DNA from: JAYPCI01 sp038124645
GTDB taxonomy: Bacteria > Pseudomonadota > Alphaproteobacteria > Pelagibacterales > Pelagibacteraceae
Assembly (NCBI GenBank): GCA_038124645.1
Contig: JAYPCI010000022.1
Coordinates: 1-8,642, forward strand
DNA length: 8,642 nucleotides
Reading direction: 5' to 3'
Below the pieces are notes generated by a model. That model had not been told where the DNA came from and ran no database searches. It saw only the letters and a program-made list of their open reading frames with translations. Both the position numbers and the translations under genes were made by a program. Below, in pieces: positions 6,350 to 8,642 of this stretch. The number at the start of each line of letters is the position of its first letter. Positions within the stretch are counted from its first letter, which is position 1.

Positions 6350-7458
6350 TAATTAACTCCTTTTGGTTTTTTTAATTCAGGTAAAGGTAAATACGGCACT
6401 ACTCCTGAACCAGATTCTTTATCAATAATCACTTTTTCTATATCAGCTAATACTTTTTCCATTGTCTCTAAATACATTCTCTCTTGCGTTACCTGCTTTG
6501 CATTACGGTATTCATTATAAATGGATACAAACCGACTAGCTTCCCCTTCTGCTGTGGCAACAACTTCTTGTTTATAGGCTTCTGCTTCTTGTAAAATTTT
6601 TTCTGCTTCACCCCGAGCTCTTGGTATCACATCGTTGGCATAAGCTTCAGCTTCGTTACGAGATCTTTCTCTATCGGCTCTTGCCGCTTGTACATCCCTG
6701 AAAGCATCGATCACCTGGCTTGGTGGGTCGGCTTTTTGTGTTTGTACTTGGGTTATTTGAATTCCTGAACCATAAGCATCTAAAATACTTTGAGTGATTT
6801 CTTGAACCTCAACCTCAATTACGGATCTTCCTTCAGTTAAAATGGATTGAATTTCACTTTTTGCTACTACTTCTCTCATGGCTGTTTCAGCAGCAGCTTT
6901 GACAGTTTCCACAGGACTTTGAATATTAAATAAAAACTTTTGCGCATCTTTAATCACCCAGAAAACTGAGTAATCGATATCAACAATATTTTCATCACCC
7001 GTTAACATTAAACTTTCTTCAGGCACTTCTCCAATACCTGATGAACGACCCGTATCACTAGCTGACCTAAAACCGACATCAATACGATTCACTTTTGTAA
7101 CTTTTGGTGTAAGTGCTCTCTCGATTGGAAAAGGTAAATGATAATTTAAACCTGGTTGCGTTGTTTTAATAAATTTTCCAAATCTCAAAACCACACCTTG
7201 TTCATCGGGTAACACTCTGTATAAACCACTACCAACCCATAACAATGCTAGAATAATAATACCTAGCACGATAGGTTTTTTACCACCACGTCCACCTGGA
7301 ATATTGCTACCGACGAATTTTTGGAAACCGCCAATTAAATCTTCAACATTAGGCGGTGCTCGCCTACCAGACGATCGTCCGCTGCCATTACCGTTATCAT
7401 CATCTGAAGATGATCCCCATGGCGATTGATTTTTGAGAATTGTGTCTTTAAAACTCAT
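6349..7458 (-). CDS. hflK: HflK, SPFH-domain partner of the FtsH protease
   Basis: HflK is the larger half of the HflK-HflC complex that encloses FtsH in the inner membrane. The 369 residues begin with a polar, low-complexity cytoplasmic tail rich in Ser, Asp, Gly and Arg (about 11-60), containing the usual SPWG motif at 12-15. One membrane helix follows (about 62-79). The SPFH domain includes VLPDEQGVVLRFGKF (82-96), GLNYHLPFPIE (103-113) and VTKVNRIDVGFR (120-131). A long Ala/Glu-rich helical region (about 245-310) holds the family segment ANDVIPRARGEAEKILQEAE (274-293). The start ATG at 7458 has AAGG just upstream and is the first gene of the leftward run, so a promoter should lie in 7459-7510. 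Compared with E. coli HflK (about 419 residues) the C-terminus is shorter. Confidence 0.96.
   Translation of the reverse strand: MSFKDTILKNQSPWGSSSDDDNGNGSGRSSGRRAPPNVEDLIGGFQKFVGSNIPGGRGGKKPIVLGIIILALLWVGSGLYRVLPDEQGVVLRFGKFIKTTQPGLNYHLPFPIERALTPKVTKVNRIDVGFRSASDTGRSSGIGEVPEESLMLTGDENIVDIDYSVFWVIKDAQKFLFNIQSPVETVKAAAETAMREVVAKSEIQSILTEGRSVIEVEVQEITQSILDAYGSGIQITQVQTQKADPPSQVIDAFRDVQAARADRERSRNEAEAYANDVIPRARGEAEKILQEAEAYKQEVVATAEGEASRFVSIYNEYRNAKQVTQERMYLETMEKVLADIEKVIIDKESGSGVVPYLPLPELKKPKGVN
6357..6362 (-). promoter_or_regulatory. Strong ribosome binding site of hflC inside hflK
   Basis: AAGGAG lies seven bases upstream of the hflC ATG, within the last codons of hflK. It is one of the best-matched ribosome sites in the window. 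It fixes the hflC start and supports high, coupled translation of HflC with HflK. Confidence 0.75.
7399..7414. repeat. Perfect 7-base inverted repeat near the 5' end of hflK
   Basis: ATCATCT (7399-7405) and AGATGAT (7408-7414) are exact inverted copies with two bases between them. They lie in the codons for the Ser/Asp run of HflK. The repeat could form a small hairpin in the early hflK message. It may equally be a by-product of coding TCA/TCT serine codons next to GAT aspartate codons. Confidence 0.4.
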
Positions 7459-7510
7459 ACTACCTTATATAGTATCTTTTAAGATAAACTCAAGGTTACT
7501 AGAAAATAAA
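7459..7510. promoter_or_regulatory. Divergent hflK / mrp promoter region
   Basis: These 52 bases are the only divergent intergenic space in the window and must carry, or overlap, the promoters of both hflK (minus) and mrp (plus). Visible candidates are weak. Towards mrp, TTTAAA (7447-7452) is followed after 17 bases by TAGTAT (7470-7475). Towards hflK, TTGAGT (7493-7488) is followed after 16 bases by TATATA (7471-7466), which would give an almost leaderless message. A near-palindrome lies in the middle (7473-7486). The region is too short for a riboswitch. That promoters exist here is likely from gene layout; the exact boxes are guesses. Confidence 0.5.
7473..7486. promoter_or_regulatory. Inverted repeat TATCTT-TT-AAGATA, possible operator
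   Basis: Two exact 6-base arms with a 2-base spacer sit between the divergent hflK and mrp starts and overlap the possible promoter elements. A dyad here could bind a regulator acting on both genes. In AT-rich DNA such short repeats occur by chance, so support is limited. Confidence 0.3.
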
Positions 7511-8296
7511 ATGCAGAAAAAAGAAAAAAAATTTTTAAAAAAACCAATTAACGGAACAAAATTTACCATTGCCATCTCATCAGCTAAAGGTGGAGTAGGA
7601 AAATCCACCTTTGCCATCAATTTTGCAAGTGCCTTAAGTTTACTTGGAAAAAAGGTGGGCGTATTAGACGCAGATGTTTTTGGTCCCTCTTTATCGAAAT
7701 TAATGGGTATTCAAGAAAAACCTGTCATAGCAGATAACAAACAAATTGAACCTATCAACAAATTTAATCTGCAATGCATGTCTATGGGTTTTTTAGTTGA
7801 TGAAAATACTCCGATGATCTGGCGAGGGCCTATGGTTATCAGCGCCATTAAAACTTTAACAGAAAAAGTGAATTGGCATGATTTAGATTTTATTATTGTG
7901 GATATGCCACCAGGAACTGGTGATACGCAATTAACTTTTGCTCAAGATATTAAAATAGACGGAGCGATCATTATTTCAACACCCCAGGAACTTGCCCTTG
8001 CTGATGTTAAAAGAGGCATTCAAATGTTTGACCGAACTGAAATTCCAATAATTGGTTTAATTGATAATATGAGTTCTTTTTTTGCTGATGGTAAAACTTA
8101 TAATATTTTTGGTGAAGGCGGAGTTGAAAAAGCAGCAAAAGAATTTAATAAAAAGTTTCTTGGGAAAATACCTTTAGATATCGATTTAAGAAAAAGCGCT
8201 GATGAGGGTCAACCATTAGTGAATAAAAATAAAGATCACGCGATTTCTAAAATTTTTTTAGATTTGGGTAAAAAGATTACTGAAGATTTTCAGTAA
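7511..8296 (+). CDS. mrp: Mrp/ApbC-type P-loop ATPase, short form
   Basis: Mrp/ApbC/NBP35-family ATPases take part in iron-sulfur cluster carriage to apoproteins in the cytoplasm. The 261-residue product carries the deviant Walker A motif AKGGVGKST (25-33), LDADVFGPS (52-60), MGFLVDE (92-98), IIVDMPPGTGD (128-138) and ISTPQELALADVKRG (155-169). The later segment IDNMSSFFADGKTYNIFGEGG (184-204) is where many homologues hold a CxxC cluster ligand pair, but no cysteine is present there. The N-terminal DUF59/MIP18 domain found in many bacterial Mrp proteins is also absent: the ATPase core starts almost at once. The ATG at 7511 is chosen because the only upstream extension begins at a TTG inside hflK and adds 26 residues unlike the family. 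No strong Shine-Dalgarno sequence is visible. The gene is convergent with thyX and overlaps it by 20 bases. Confidence 0.93.
   Translation: MQKKEKKFLKKPINGTKFTIAISSAKGGVGKSTFAINFASALSLLGKKVGVLDADVFGPSLSKLMGIQEKPVIADNKQIEPINKFNLQCMSMGFLVDENTPMIWRGPMVISAIKTLTEKVNWHDLDFIIVDMPPGTGDTQLTFAQDIKIDGAIIISTPQELALADVKRGIQMFDRTEIPIIGLIDNMSSFFADGKTYNIFGEGGVEKAAKEFNKKFLGKIPLDIDLRKSADEGQPLVNKNKDHAISKIFLDLGKKITEDFQ
8270..8296 (-). terminator. Intrinsic terminator of thyX formed by the thyX/mrp stop overlap
   Basis: TTACTGAA (8277-8284) and TTCAGTAA (8289-8296) are exact inverted copies around a four-base loop. In the minus direction the stem is followed by TCTTTTT (8276-8270), the layout of an intrinsic terminator at the end of thyX. 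In the plus direction no T-run follows, so mrp is not clearly terminated by it. The 8-pair stem is AU-rich, with only two GC pairs, and so is modest in strength. Both stop codons lie at the base of the stem. Confidence 0.62.
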
Positions 8297-8642
8297 AACC
8301 AAAGGAACTCATTAGTTCGTTCCACTCTCTCTTCGACAAACCTGAGTCTTCATACGTACACTTTTCGCCTTTGATCATCTTTTGAATGACTTGTTTTGAT
8401 TTAGCTGAGAGTTCCATCCCGCCTACTCTATAATCCATAAATGCTTCATAGGTGATTGGTACCCATCTTTTTACAGTATCCAGCATAATGTCTGCGTAAG
8501 CTCTGATTTCGTATTGAGCATGACTATCTGCCCTTAATGATAAGAAATTAAGCAAGTTTAATAAATCAGTTTTCCAATACCACTGCGTATAAGTATTTAA
8601 AGTTAAATTCATTCTGGCTAATTCTCTAGCTAAACCATCTTT
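8277..8642 (-). CDS. thyX: Flavin-dependent thymidylate synthase, C-terminal part (runs off right edge)
   Basis: ThyX makes dTMP from dUMP using methylene-tetrahydrofolate as carbon donor and reduced FAD as hydride carrier, releasing tetrahydrofolate instead of dihydrofolate. The last 121 codons are visible and the frame stays open to the edge. GLARELAR (visible residues 3-10) precedes a stretch closely resembling known ThyX proteins: TYTQWYWKTDLLNLLNFL (17-34) and LRADSHAQYEIR (36-47). N32, R37 and H41 match the positions of Thermotoga maritima N169, R174 and H178, the last two being active-site residues. The RHR..S signature common to the family would be upstream, outside the window. A charged C-terminal extension (about 77-121) follows the catalytic core. 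The gene ends in a stop overlapping mrp by 20 bases and seems to have its own terminator. Confidence 0.95.
   Translation of the reverse strand, partial: KDGLARELARMNLTLNTYTQWYWKTDLLNLLNFLSLRADSHAQYEIRAYADIMLDTVKRWVPITYEAFMDYRVGGMELSAKSKQVIQKMIKGEKCTYEDSGLSKREWNELMSSFGFTENLQ

Noticed and set aside
7433..7510. 26-residue N-terminal extension of Mrp
   Set aside because: It would begin at a TTG inside the hflK coding region on the opposite strand, has no family match, and would consume the whole divergent promoter region. The ATG at 7511 is at the expected distance from the Walker A motif.
8304..8323. Small inverted repeat GAACT/AGTTC just after mrp as a plus-strand terminator
   Set aside because: The stem has only five pairs and no T-run follows. 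It lies in conserved thyX coding sequence and is probably incidental.

Overview
This window looks like a compact, AT-rich alphaproteobacterial chromosome segment (GC roughly one third by eye). Every gene in it is a recognisable housekeeping gene. Three things point to alphaproteobacteria, most likely a streamlined marine lineage such as SAR11 or a similar AT-rich group: the gene order hflK-hflC-DUF2065-degP followed by miaA and the ilv genes, an Mrp ATPase without the CxxC motif, and a flavin-dependent thymidylate synthase next door. The lineage is an inference from gene order and protein style, not from a search.

Layout. Eight genes run leftward (minus strand) almost without gaps: hflK (7458-6349), hflC (6349-5474), a DUF2065 membrane protein (5465-5280), degP/htrA (5280-3865), miaA (3863-2949), ilvB (2918-1161), ilvN (1161-613) and ilvC (602 to the left edge, incomplete). 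The largest gap between them is 30 bases, and three junctions share the stop-start form TAATG. A 52-base divergent region (7459-7510) separates hflK from mrp, which runs rightward (7511-8296). Mrp converges on thyX (8642-8277, minus strand, incomplete at the right edge). The two stop codons overlap inside a 20-base inverted repeat that probably forms the thyX terminator.

Functionally, the leftward chain joins three modules. The first is membrane and envelope quality control: HflK and HflC form the SPFH complex that surrounds FtsH, DUF2065 is its usual small membrane neighbour, and DegP is the periplasmic protease/chaperone. The second is tRNA A37 prenylation (MiaA). The third is the first two shared steps of valine, leucine and isoleucine synthesis (acetolactate synthase IlvBN and ketol-acid reductoisomerase IlvC). 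Mrp is a P-loop ATPase linked to iron-sulfur cluster delivery, and ThyX makes dTMP with flavin chemistry.

I found no mobile element, CRISPR array, RNA gene or defence-type system. No stretch over 52 bases lacks a gene. I do not see an undescribed multi-gene system. The points worth a second look are the terminator built into the mrp/thyX stop-codon overlap, the stop-start coupling pattern, a TTG start for miaA, the short Mrp, and a variant thiamine-diphosphate motif in IlvB.
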